Source: Amorphophallus konjac
Taxonomy: Eukaryota > Streptophyta > Magnoliopsida > Alismatales > Araceae
Length of the DNA stretch: 64,000 nt
Direction: 5' to 3'
Assembly (NCBI GenBank): GCA_022559845.1
Contig: CM040127.1
Span: forward strand, 33,566,708-33,630,707
Part shown: positions 11,701 through 21,500 of the stretch, in pieces
Position numbering within the stretch: the stretch's first letter is position 1
Layout of the letters: each line of letters begins with the position of its first letter
Position numbers and translations under genes: made by a program
The notes under the pieces: model-generated
Seen by the model: only the letters and a program-made list of their open reading frames with translations
Databases searched by the model: none
Told to the model about the DNA's origin: nothing

Positions 11701-13468
11701 ACGCGAGAAAACCCTGACAACCTGAATCAAGCAATCGACGGGCTCGAATAGCAGAGATAAGGAATCGAGAAGAGGCGGAACGGATACCTTGGAAATAGAA
11801 GGTCCTCTTGCTTGGATGCTGGAAGTAGACCCTCTTCATCCCACAATCCACCACCGCTCCATGAGTCTCGAGCCAATCCATGCCTAAAATCACATCGTAA
11901 TCCCGAAGCTGCAACGCATACAACCTGCCTGGCATACTCCGCCCATCGATCCAAATCGGAACCTGATCGAAGCAATACGGAGTGATCATAAAATCACCCG
12001 AAGGCAACTCCACTGCCAAATCACAGGACAACTGGGTCACCGGCTCCTCGACGTTCGACGCGAAATCCTCCGAAATAAACGAATGAGACGCGCCAGAATC
12101 GAACAAAACCCAAGCCGCACAACCCAAAATCTGAACGGTACCTTCCACGAGCTGCGACGCCACTGCCTCTGCCCTGGTCAAGTGCGTGATCTGACCTCGA
12201 GCCCTCTGCCTGCCTCCCACGCTGGCTGACCTGGGTAGCGGCGGATACTGTCCCTGCTGCTACTGCTGCCTCTGCTGCTGGGGAACCTGCTGCTGCTGAG
12301 GAAACTGCTGCTGCTGCGGTCTCTGAGGACAGTCACGCGCCATGTGCCCTGGCTGGTCACACCGAAAATAGATGATCGGCGCCGTGCACTGCCTGCCTGG
12401 GTGGGTCCCACCACACCGTGGACAAAGTCCCCGCGATCCACCCACTGATCCCTGACGCTGCAAAGGAATCGACTGCTGTACACTGCCCGATGAAGCCTGC
12501 CCCTGATCCTTGTGCTTCTTACGGAAATTCTTCTTCAAGAACTTCTTGACCTTCGAGCCGAAGGACGCAGATCCTGTCGCCGAAGCTGCCGATGCCGGTA
12601 CTCCTGAACCACCCGACGCATGCTGGAAGAAACCCTGCTGCTGGGTAGCCGACTGCTGGCTGCGATCTGACAAGGACTGCCCCTGGCTGACTGGTCCTCG
12701 AGTCCTCTGCATATCCATCTCCAAAGAAATCGCAACACGAGACGATGTCTCTAGATCAGCGGCCCCATTCGCGATCAAATGGTGCCTCAGCTCCAGCCTC
12801 AAGCCCTGCACAAACTGCGCGGTCCTCACCCTCTCATGCTCCATGATGTGAGGTGCGTACCGACCCAGCTCGACAAATCGGGCCATGTACTGCAACACGG
12901 ACATGTCACCCTGCACTAGCTCCAGAAACTCCCGCATCCGCTGCGTGGCAACAACATATGGACAGTACGTACGCTCGAAAGCCCTAACGAAGTCATCCCA
13001 CTCGATTTGCTCAAGTGGACGAAGCTGAAAGGACGTCTTCCACTCGGAAGACCACCACCTCCGAGCCGTACCCTGTAACTGGTTGTAGGCCAACACCACT
13101 CTGTCCTCGGCAGCACTCTTCGCAGAACTGAACACCCGCTCCATCTCATCGAGCCAATCACGAGCCGCATCAGGGTCTGCCTGGCCGCTAAAGTAAGGTG
13201 GATGGAACTGCATGAAGTCCCTCACCGCTCGGCCTGGCCCACCCCTAGCAGACGAGCCCTCACCAGCCTCTCCGCCGAACTGCTGAGACATAAGCTGGTA
13301 CATGCCACGGAAGAAACCCTCGGCCCCCGGAACCCTCGCAGCATCCGCGGCCTCGGTAGCTCCCAGAAGTCTGCTATGCTCCTCCTGGTCCCTCTGGACC
13401 CCCTGCTGGATCTCCTGACCTCCAGCCGACTGCCCCTGCTGAGAGCGAGAACTCCGCCTCGGCGCCAT
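8777..13468 (-). pseudogene. Tekay gag-pol polyprotein, two in-frame amber codons
   Basis: A single frame of 1564 codons starts at the ATG at 13468 (MAPRRSS). An upstream in-frame ATG at 13516 is less likely. Order: gag, zinc knuckle, protease ([10 protein letters not shown]), RT (FVDDIL), RNase H, integrase (HHCC, then D, D, E in TTDFVVG, VSDRDPRF and DGQSERT), a GPF motif, and a chromodomain-like C terminus ending FPYLFE. TAG stops at 12262-12260 (in a Gln-rich run) and 10435-10433 (in RNase H, where Gln is expected before RDLNLRQRR) look like CAG-to-TAG changes. The second knuckle-like motif reads YFRCDQPGHMARDC, so its first Cys is Tyr. No frameshift is present. The natural stop is TGA at 8779-8777. 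Confidence 0.93.
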
Positions 13469-13618
13469 GCCCGCTCCTGAAGCAAAAGACAGAAAACACG
13501 AAAACGGCAAGGTCAATAAAAACGCACGATGCCCAATGCCAGCGTCACCTGTACATCATCGTTGTGGACTAGTGGACTACTACAATTACCTATGATTCTC
13601 ATGTAATTCCACAATCGC

Positions 13619-13630
13619 GCTCAGATACCA
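13619..13630 (-). other. Tekay primer-binding site (initiator tRNA-Met type)
   Basis: On the minus strand, two bases after the 5' LTR end, the sequence is TGGTATCTGAGC. It differs at one base from the common plant PBS complementary to initiator tRNA-Met. Confidence 0.9.
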
Positions 13631-13632
13631 GC

Positions 13633-16190
13633 TGTAACGACCCGAGAATCCGATTACCGGGAAGGACCGATAACCCGAGACTCGCACCGCCACCCACGAA
13701 CCCGAAGGCTCGGAAGGGTTAAAAGGATGGTGTGGAAACTACACAAGTATCACAAATAATTACAGAAATAAACAGTTAATATTAAGCAGGAAATAAATTA
13801 ACTATTTACATGGTCCACAATGACAAAATAGCAATAACAACAGTCCACGACTAGTACAGTGACAAGGAAGAAAAGTACAGCTACACGGGGCATTCCCCGG
13901 CTCTGACCTCTGGCACTACCTCTGGGCACCCGCACCATGCTGCGCTCCTGACGCGCTCCCCGCAGGTGGCGCCTCACCTGAAACACGGTGAAAACACGCA
14001 GGGAATGAGTCTCGGAACAAGACTCAGTAGGGATCACACGAACCCTACCTCATAAAACGAGAAACCACTACACTAGCGGTAGGAGAGTACCTCGGAAAAG
14101 AAAGCCCTGCACTCTACAAGACAAAGGTCCCATGGCACGCGCACCGACACCCGTACCACGGTAAGAAGACCAAAGCTCAACGGCCAAACCGACAAACCCG
14201 AAGGTCGGAAACACACGACTGACAGTCTGACACTCCGTACTCGACAGGAGTACCACCCACTAGAAGCACAGCCGGTAGCGTCCCCTGACGTCTGACACCG
14301 CACCGCAGGTGAACCGCCTGACGTGGTAGGTCCTACCCGAGACGCAAACACCGTACAAGTAACCACAACAAGTGACTAGTTAGGGTCACGCCCGTCGACG
14401 TGGGTCCAACCGCCCCCAACCACGTGTGCACACACAGACCACGCGTCCTAGGTCTGGCCCTCTGACCGGTTTTCCCCCGCAGCCGGACTCTGGCTAAGAC
14501 GAGAGGCCTACGGTAACCGGTCCACAAACCGTCTCGAAAGGTGGGTGCCCGTACACCACTCCCAGGTGAGACCAGCACCTCGTACTGGTGGGCTACGACT
14601 AGTGGAGGGTCACTGAAGGAGTAGACTCTCAAGTCAACGGAAAACAACGTCCGCATCCGACGACGTGTGGGAATCACCCCACGAACAGCCCCGTCGCACG
14701 GCGACCACAGTCGGAGTAAAAATGAGGTTGCCAACCTCATTGGCAGCCAGGCAAGTGGCGGTCCACCCCTGGGCCGTCACAAGCAAATGGCGGTCTAACG
14801 CAGGCCGTCACACGGCCAGAGGAGCAAGGGAAGTAACGCGCCTGGTCCAGCGCGTCGCTCGAAAGCAACGCGCCTGGCCCAGGGCGTCACACGCAAACGA
14901 CGCGCTTGCCCTGGCGCGCTACTCGCGCCCAGAAACAACGCGCTTGCCCCCGCGCGTTACACGAATGTAACGCGTCGGGCTCGACGCGTTGCAAGGATGT
15001 GACGCGCCTGCCCTGGCGCGTCACACGCGCCCTCGCACCTGGTATAACTCGGGAAGTAACGCGCTCGCCCCAGCGCGTTACACGGATGTAACGCGCTGGC
15101 CAAGGCGCGTTACTCGCGCAGACCTCAACAGAAAAACCAACGGTCGAAAACCAAGCGACAGCCTGGCCCAGGCGCGTCACTAGAAAACGGCGGCCAGTCG
15201 TGGGACCGTCGCTGTCCCGGCCAACCCCCGAGGAAGTAACGCACCCCTCTAGGGGCGTTGCAAGCATGTGACGGTCACTGGAGTGACCGTCACTCACCCC
15301 CGAGCACGCTACGGTGGGAAAACCCCAAAAACTTCGACCACGCCCCCGTACCTCCACCGGAGAGGGGGAAATCAAAGGGGAAGACCCCTGGGGACCCCTA
15401 GCATGCATCTAAGCCATCCAAACGCGAAATCGCGGGATAAAACCATAGATCGGGCGAGCTCTCCCCAAATCATGGAAAAACCCCAAAATGCTCAATAACG
15501 CCCCTCTCGGCCTCCCCGCGGCCTACAAACCACGGAAATGAACGGCATGAGGCTAAGGAACGTCACCCTACCTCAATGGAGCGAATGCTCCACCGAATCG
15601 CCCACAAACCACGAAGAACACCTTAGAAAACCATCGTTCCTCAAGCTTCCCACGAGCACCGCACGTCCCCACTTTCACCTCACCGCCGCCCACGTCGCCG
15701 CGCCGTCGCCCCGCCGCTGTCAGCAGCCGGAGAGGAGCTAGCCGCGCTCGAACGGGAGGAAGAGAGGGAGGTCACGGTTGGGGAAGGAAGGAGGAAGAAG
15801 AAGAAGAAGAAAGAGAAAAGAAAAAGAAAAAGAGAAGGAAATGGGATTATATAGAAAATTCGATTTTTCAGAAAAATACCAAAAAATAGAAAAATATATT
15901 TCCGAAATCCTCGGAACGCACCGATCGCAACGGTACCACTCGTGCCCGGGTGAACCGCCCGGTTCGCCTGCAGCGTGCTTCCGAAGAAAAAGCCGAAACA
16001 CACACCGGGAATCGGAAAACACGCGCGGAAAAGTCGCGGAACGCCTCCGGGCCTCCGAAACGACTCCGGATCGCGCCGATCCGAACATGAAAGATGTCCG
16101 AAACGAAATTTCGGACATAACAGAGCCGGACGCTCCGAAAACTAGATCCGGAACCCACGAAGAAGGATCTGAAAGGTCCGTGATATTACA
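13633..16190 (-). repeat. Tekay element 5' LTR (2558 bp)
   Basis: Right LTR copy, next to the PBS on the inside and TTATC on the outside. It retains the two segments missing from the other LTR, around 14295-14320 and 15251-15294. The second contains an extra palindrome (GTGACGGTCA type). Confidence 0.93.
14833..15180. repeat. palindrome array in the Tekay 5' LTR
   Basis: Counterpart of 7396-7743, with nine units in the same order. Several units are more symmetrical here than in the 3' LTR, for example the one near 15056, where the other copy has GCAC for GCGC. This fits decay from a more perfect ancestral palindrome. Confidence 0.8.
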
Positions 16191-16195
16191 TTATC
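16191..16195. repeat. target-site duplication TTATC (right copy)
   Basis: Matches 6217-6221 on the other side of the Tekay element, as expected for integrase-mediated insertion. Confidence 0.92.
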
Positions 16196-17037
16196 CGCCT
16201 CCGTCTTCCTCCTTATCTCTTCCCGTCGACGTCTCTCTCACCCTCAATTTCATCTCCTTCCCTCTCCTCTCGTCCCCCCCTATATATACCCCCTAAGGGG
16301 GTTGGTTAAAGAGAGAGAAAACGAAAAAAAAAGGGATAAGAAAGGATTATTAAAGAAAGAGATAAAAAGAGAGAGGGGAACACTATGTGTGTCAGAGAGA
16401 GAGATGACACTATGTATGCTAGGCAAAGGGAGACGACGTGTCGGTGGACGACGTCACGATGCTCGCGTCGGTCCGTTGAGTACGATGACGCTGGGAGATG
16501 TACAATGGTGGGAGTTCGTCTCCATAGGCCAAAGTATGTTTGTGAGTTGACGGATAAGTGTATAAGAGAGAGGATGTGTGCACGAGAGCATAGCGTCTGT
16601 GATGGCGGTGGTAGCTCGTCTCTCGATTCTCTCTATTCATTCTCTCTCTTCGTCTTCTCCTCTATATGTTAGATGGAATAGAGACGATGTTGGTGCGTCG
16701 GTGTGTCGACCGCGCGATATTAGTCGCCGGTTAGTCCTGTGACGAGTATGGTCTGCATCTCTGGGGGAACCATCACCATAGTCCCTGGATTTGGAGTGTG
16801 GACCTTTGGAGTCGACTCTAGTAGCCGGTTCTGTGACTCTGCGACGATTCACGGGTAGGGGTCGACTCTGGTAGCCGATCTTGTATCCGGATACTGCAGG
16901 TACACACGTGTTTCTATTTCTGCTTCCGCTGTTTCGTGTGTACGTCTCGTTTCCGCTGCGAGATACGTCCTCCAACTCTGAACTCGTTTGGTTATATATA
17001 TTTATTGTATATATCCTCGAGAGGTATTTGCCCAACA
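16196..17037 (+). repeat. copia 3' LTR, right piece
   Basis: Continues the LTR that starts at 6066. It has a TATA box at 16281-16288 (TATATATA), a purine-rich leader, and ends TTTGCCCAACA at 17037, complementary to the LTR start. The next bases, ATTGG, would be the copia target duplication, but its partner lies outside the window. Confidence 0.75.
16281..16288 (+). promoter_or_regulatory. TATA box of the copia LTR
   Basis: TATATATA followed by CCCCCT, about 245 bases into the reconstructed LTR, a usual position for a U3 promoter. Confidence 0.6.
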
Positions 17038-17189
17038 ATTGGCAATTCCACTAGCATGTGATATGACCCTTGGGTCGATGGGAGAATTATTTTTCAGTTG
17101 TACAAGGATAAGATCAGGCTTGACCTAGGGGCTTCTAAAGACTTGACAGTTAACTTTATTATCCTCCATGGCCATTGGCATCTCCCTTC

Positions 17190-17600
17190 CCCCACCTCCC
17201 CTAAGATGATTGCCCTCTGGGTCACCGTTAGAAATCTCTAACTTTGGGAGGAATGAGGCTGATCAAATCATTTGGAAACACAACAATTGGAAATTCACTG
17301 TTGCGTCTGATTGGAATCAAATTAAGCATGACCATACTAAGTTAACTATTCATGATTGGATTTGGGATAGGCTCACCTCCTAAATATTCTCTTTTTTTGT
17401 ACACTTGGCAAGCCTATTTGAACAGGTTACCCATTATGAACAATGTTAAAAGAAAACGTCATTCTTTAGCCAATAGGTACACTCTTGACCTTAGGGAGGA
17501 GGAAAACACTGATCATCGTTTTTTTTTAGTTTGCATCTACTCCAAGTGAGATCGGAAGCATATCTTACTTAGATTTGACCTCTTTAGAGATCCTGAGGCC
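17190..17600 (+). pseudogene. LINE (L1-type) 3' remnant with zinc-binding RT-associated domain
   Basis: Broken plus-strand frames read like the end of a plant L1 ORF2: a DQIIWKHNN block near 17250, a WKFTVASDWNQIK block near 17285, then a Trp-rich block, NRLPIMNNVKRK, LANRYTLDLREEE and DHRFFLVC near 17410-17540. This is the usual pattern of the zf-RVT domain that follows L1 reverse transcriptase. A frameshift and several substitutions, including a lost Cys before the LREEE block, show it is dead. No poly-A tail or target duplication was recognised. Confidence 0.6.
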
Positions 17601-18205
17601 TCTCTCGCCTAAAAATTTGTTGCACTAAGACAACTTCGAGACTAAAAGGATTCTTTGTCATTTAGCCAAGATTGCTATTAGGGCTATTAACATTTAGTGG
17701 ATTTAGAAAAGAGATGTGCCAGAAGAAAAAGTCAAGAAGGGACTCGGCTACTCCTACACATCCTTTCATACTTGAGACACTACGTGGAAGTCAAATATTG
17801 GCGGGAGAGTTTCACCAGAAGAGAGAGGAGGGTTCTCTCTCGTTTCCTCGTTAGGGAAGGATAGTGCCTCATGGAGTCTAGGTTCTCCCTCTGGTCAGTT
17901 GATATTTTTCACATGCTTCTTATGCTATGTTTTAATTTAGTTTCTCCTAACACTGCAATATCATTGATGCTCTGTGAATTTTATTTCTATGCTTTTTGCA
18001 CTTACAGGATTTATATGAATCAAATATTCTATGTGAGTGCCTTCAGAAGTAACTATAAACATGACTGATATTCATTTAGAGTACTTGCAGTTGTGCAATT
18101 AGCTTATTTTGGTTCTTATGAGATAAAGGGGTCGTGGAATCCTTCCTATTTCTCGCAGGACTGTCATTGAAAAATTTTCTTTGTCCTTTGGTTATTTTCA
18201 CTATT
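17601..18205. other. no recognisable feature
   Basis: AT-rich sequence with only short, uninformative open frames. It may include more decayed LINE sequence at the left. Confidence 0.5.
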
Positions 18206-18213
18206 ATTATCTC

Positions 18214-18893
18214 TAGGGGTGAGCACGGTTTGATTTGATTTGATTTGATTTGATTTGAAGAGAATTTTTCTCAAATCAAACCAAACCGAATTAAGGCTTC
18301 AACCCGAACCGAATCAAATCAAACCAAACTATTTTGAAACTAAACTAAACCAAACCGAATTAATTCGGTTTGGTTTGATTTGGTTCGGTTTGAACCATAT
18401 TCAACTCTCATTTTATAAATTAGATTAGATTCAAACAACATTAGAGAAAGGTAGGATAAAAGAATATCTATCAAATAAAGTAAATATTAAAAAAATAACA
18501 TACAAAGTTATAACTCGTAAGAACAAGCTCCATAATATTTTCACATAAAAAATTAAGAACTTCAGTTACAGTAAAATAGAAGGTGATTTGAAACCTATTT
18601 GATAAAGTCAGAAATTCCATTAGAATGGCGAGAATTAGACTTTTTAAATTCAGATTTGTAATTAGATATATATTTATTTTAGTTTAATAAAAATATTCTT
18701 AAATTCGAGTTATTCGATTCGGTTTGGTTTTGTTCGATTTCTTGAACTTTAAAATCAAACCAAATCAAATTTTTTAATACGGTTCGATTTGAACTCAAAC
18801 CAAAATTTTTTAAATTTCAACTCAAACCAAACCGAACCAAATTGTTCGGTTCGATTTGATTTTCGGGTTGAACCCGAATAATGCTCACCCCTA
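18214..18893. mobile_element. non-autonomous hAT element (680 bp)
   Basis: The ends are a perfect 12-base inverted repeat, TAGGGGTGAGCA at 18214-18225 and its complement at 18882-18893. Outside them the 8-base duplication ATTATCTC stands at 18206-18213 and 18894-18901. An 8-bp duplication and this terminal motif are hAT hallmarks. The interior has no transposase. It is built from many GGTTTGATTTGATTCGG-like stretches and their complements, with a TTTGA simple repeat near the left end, so long subterminal inverted folding is likely. The intact duplication implies a recent or well-preserved insertion. Confidence 0.92.
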
Positions 18894-18901
18894 ATTATCT
18901 C

Positions 18902-19640
18902 TATACTATTTCACTTATGACTGATGGGCTCGAGAGTCTTCGTGGATTATAATCCACAACTTATAAGTTGATATTTGTTTGTATTATTTATGAATCATAG
19001 TCCACGGACTGTGTGGTCATAATTTTACCTCTTTTTATGTTTTTAGACAAATAGCTTGAGATTGTCCGAGCATTGTCGCCCTCTGTACATTTTATACATA
19101 TTACTACTAATTCCGACTTACCTAAAAAGGATGCCGGCACCCTTTAACTTTAAGAATGAACATACTAGAAAGTTACCAATAATTCAACCAAAAAGTTTGG
19201 ACTCATGGACTTTTCGGTTTGATCCATCAAGGACAACACCCTTTATAAAAGCTAAGAGAAGAGAATCACTCAAAATTTGACTTATTTGATCAAATTTACA
19301 CAAAAGGTTAGTTAGTTTTGTGTCAAGCGTTGCATCTTCGACAACGGTCTCGTGATTGAATGGTTCCACGCCCTCCCATATGATTAAGAGGTTGTGTTTA
19401 AATTTAGATATGGGGTGGGTGAAAAGTTATCTGATGTGTAGTTTCTAGTTCTTGATTATTGACCTCCGATTTATTAGCGAGTTAGTTGTAAAAAGATAAT
19501 ATGTCGACAAGTAACTCTATTAAATCTTGAACTTAGAGTCTCAAGTGCTCAAACTAAGTATAGATCAATTGTACTAAATTTTAGATTACCAAAAAAAAAG
19601 AAAATATTACATCTTATAGAGGCGAAAAAATGGTCTCCTA
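18902..19640. other. no recognisable feature
   Basis: AT-rich DNA without convincing coding potential. Confidence 0.5.
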
Positions 19641-19689
19641 AATAGAGATATCATACTTTTAAGATTTGTTTGATTAAGGAAGGATGTCT

Positions 19690-20440
19690 AGCCACCCGTG
19701 AAAGCTTACAAATATCAGGAAGAATGCATCAAAAAGAGCTATGGACATTATCCCAGGGGACAACCCTCCGATACTTAAGTAAGGACCGTGGCGAAGTGAA
19801 GAGCAGCAAGAAATATAAAAGATGAGAGAGCGCAAGAGTGGAATAGTCAAGCATGGGAGTCGGAGTGGAGTCTATGGATGTGTTCGCTGTATCTGGCTAT
19901 AATGTTCGGGGAGTGCTCGCCGTGCTCAGATCGTGCTCGGAGGTCGGCTCCCTCTGCTATCTCTCTCCTCTTATGTGTGTCTGAGTGTTTCTTTGCGTAT
20001 GTGCGCATAGTGGTCCATGTCCAAGCCTTCTGATCGGAGGTCTATTTATACTGGTTGTCGTGACCGTGGAGACCCATCCCTTAACAAGGAAAGACATGGG
20101 TCGTGGGATAAAGTTCCCCCGCGATCGTGGGGAGTTTCCCATTGTGCTCGCATTTATCCGGACAGTGCGGCCTTCGGGCGAGTCTTATGGCGCTCTAACC
20201 GCGTGCTCGCCCTTATTGGAGTAGAGATCGAAAATGACGGGAGTAACGTTCGGTCGTCGGAGAGTCATCCAGCACTCGAGATGCCCGTGTCGATATCTCT
20301 TGTGGGCTAGTGAATCTCCTGTGCGTCTCTATTGGCACATCAGGTAGCCCACTTCGCATCCGACGGACCTTGAACCGACACAGGTCTGACGTTAGTGGGC
20401 TGTGTTTAGGCCGAGTTGACTTGACCCTCCTCACATCTTC
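19690..20440 (+). repeat. unclassified dispersed repeat, copy 1
   Basis: A stretch with CTTACAAATATCAGG, then GACAACCCTCCGATACTTAAGT, a GAGAG block and a TATTTATA near 20042 shares block order and wording with 29225-30065 (CTTGCAAACACTAG, GACAACTTTCCGATGCTTAAGT, GAGAG block). The two copies have the same orientation and flank the host gene. The class is unknown. It may be a short LTR or another non-autonomous element. Ends were not resolved. Confidence 0.45.
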
Positions 20441-21400
20441 TTTTACAAACTGTCATTTTAAAATTACTTGAATTTGATTTAAGAGCACTACTTAGCATGA
20501 AATGGGCAGATGATAATGTCACAATAAAATTTGTAGATAAAAAATAAAAATAAATATAGATAAACACACAAGATATTATTTTATAAAGCAAAACAGGTCT
20601 GATTCTGGCGCCCATTTGAACGGTCAATTCAAAATAATTTAGCTGAAGTTCCCTCAGTCCCTATCGTTGTCATTGGTCTGTTTGGATTGTGTAGATATGT
20701 AAATGAGTAAATCTTTTGAACGCTGCAAGGGGGCTGATAATGTTTTTTTTTTAAGAAAAGGGTATTCTGCATCTAACTCAGACATAAGTAGATCCAATAA
20801 AAATTCGGTATCTCTATAAACCGGGTAGGAGGGTAGGAGATCCGCATTCCTGAGAAGAGTGGTAGAGACTAGAGATTGGATATTTTAAGGTGCATGAAAC
20901 GAAACAGACCCGTCCGGCCGTGCTGTCTCCGCCGGTCCACCGGGACACGGATGGTCTCTTTCCACAGTTCGTCTTATTCCCCCGTTCGGATAAAGATCCC
21001 ATCGAATTCGCATAACAAATCACGATCCGACGCCTGTCTGATGGCGCCACCACCCGCTACTGGTCAACAACGTAGACGTGCGTACATATCCTATTTTTCC
21101 CGTGCCAGCATTCCACTACTCCCCACGGTCAGCTTACCATTCGCGACCTTGCGCAGCACGGTGTCGCGGGATCCTGAGGCGTTCGCTCGAGCCCGCCGGT
21201 GTTCCTCTCCGCGAGCCATTTGGCAACCCCTGCTTGAGTTGGGACCCACTCCGAGTCGTCACTGCTATGTCATCAGCTATGGTTACTCCCTTTGTGCAGT
21301 CACCTCCCGAGGAAACCCTCTTCCTCCGGGGTATTCCTAAGTTTTTCTTTCTCACGAACAAACGAAGGGGTAAGATGACGAAGGAATGTGGGGATCCTCG
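20441..21400. other. upstream region of the CBS gene, no recognisable feature
   Basis: Mixed AT-rich DNA, becoming GC-richer towards 21400. Several open frames exist on both strands, but none resembles a known family. Confidence 0.45.
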
Positions 21401-21411
21401 TCTCGTAGGAG

Positions 21412-21419
21412 AATAAAAG
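21412..21419 (+). promoter_or_regulatory. putative TATA-like element of the CBS gene
   Basis: AATAAAAG lies 82-89 bases before the start codon in an otherwise GC-rich stretch. Its position suits a start site near 21445. Inference from position and composition only. Confidence 0.35.
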
Positions 21420-21500
21420 GGTCCCCCTCGCCAACACTGGCCTGCAGCAACTTCGAACGAAGCAGAAGCGCGATTACCTCCAGTTCAGAGTTGAAGGCAA

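Larger units (their letters stand above)
6222..16190 (-). mobile_element. complete Tekay/Del-type chromovirus (Ty3/gypsy) inserted in the copia LTR
   Basis: A full element in minus orientation. The 5' LTR is 13633-16190, the PBS 13619-13630, gag-pol 13468-8777, the PPT 8710-8724 and the 3' LTR 6222-8709. The five-base duplication TTATC is found at 6217-6221 and 16191-16195. The LTRs begin TGTAATAT and end TTACA on the coding strand. By eye the LTRs differ at roughly 2-3 percent of sites over their first 600 bases, mostly transitions, so insertion is fairly recent. The lineage call rests on the integrase GPF motif and a C-terminal chromodomain-like segment. The element is no longer autonomous, because gag-pol has two amber codons. 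Confidence 0.95.
1..17037 (+). mobile_element. Ty1/copia LTR retrotransposon, 5' LTR outside window, interrupted by later insertions
   Basis: A plus-strand copia element occupies the left end. The window opens inside its leader. Then come gag, zinc knuckle, protease, integrase and reverse transcriptase in the copia order (integrase before RT), up to about 3298. The body is broken at 3299 by gypsy-type LTR sequence. Copia sequence resumes near 5950 with a short 3' untranslated stretch, a polypurine tract and the 3' LTR, which begins at 6066. That LTR is itself split by a Tekay element (6222-16190) and finishes at 17037. No RNase H domain was seen between 3298 and 5950, so the first interruption probably came with a deletion. 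The pairing of the two LTR pieces rests on the TTATC duplication and on the TGTTAATGGGC start matching the GCCCAACA end. Confidence 0.8.
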
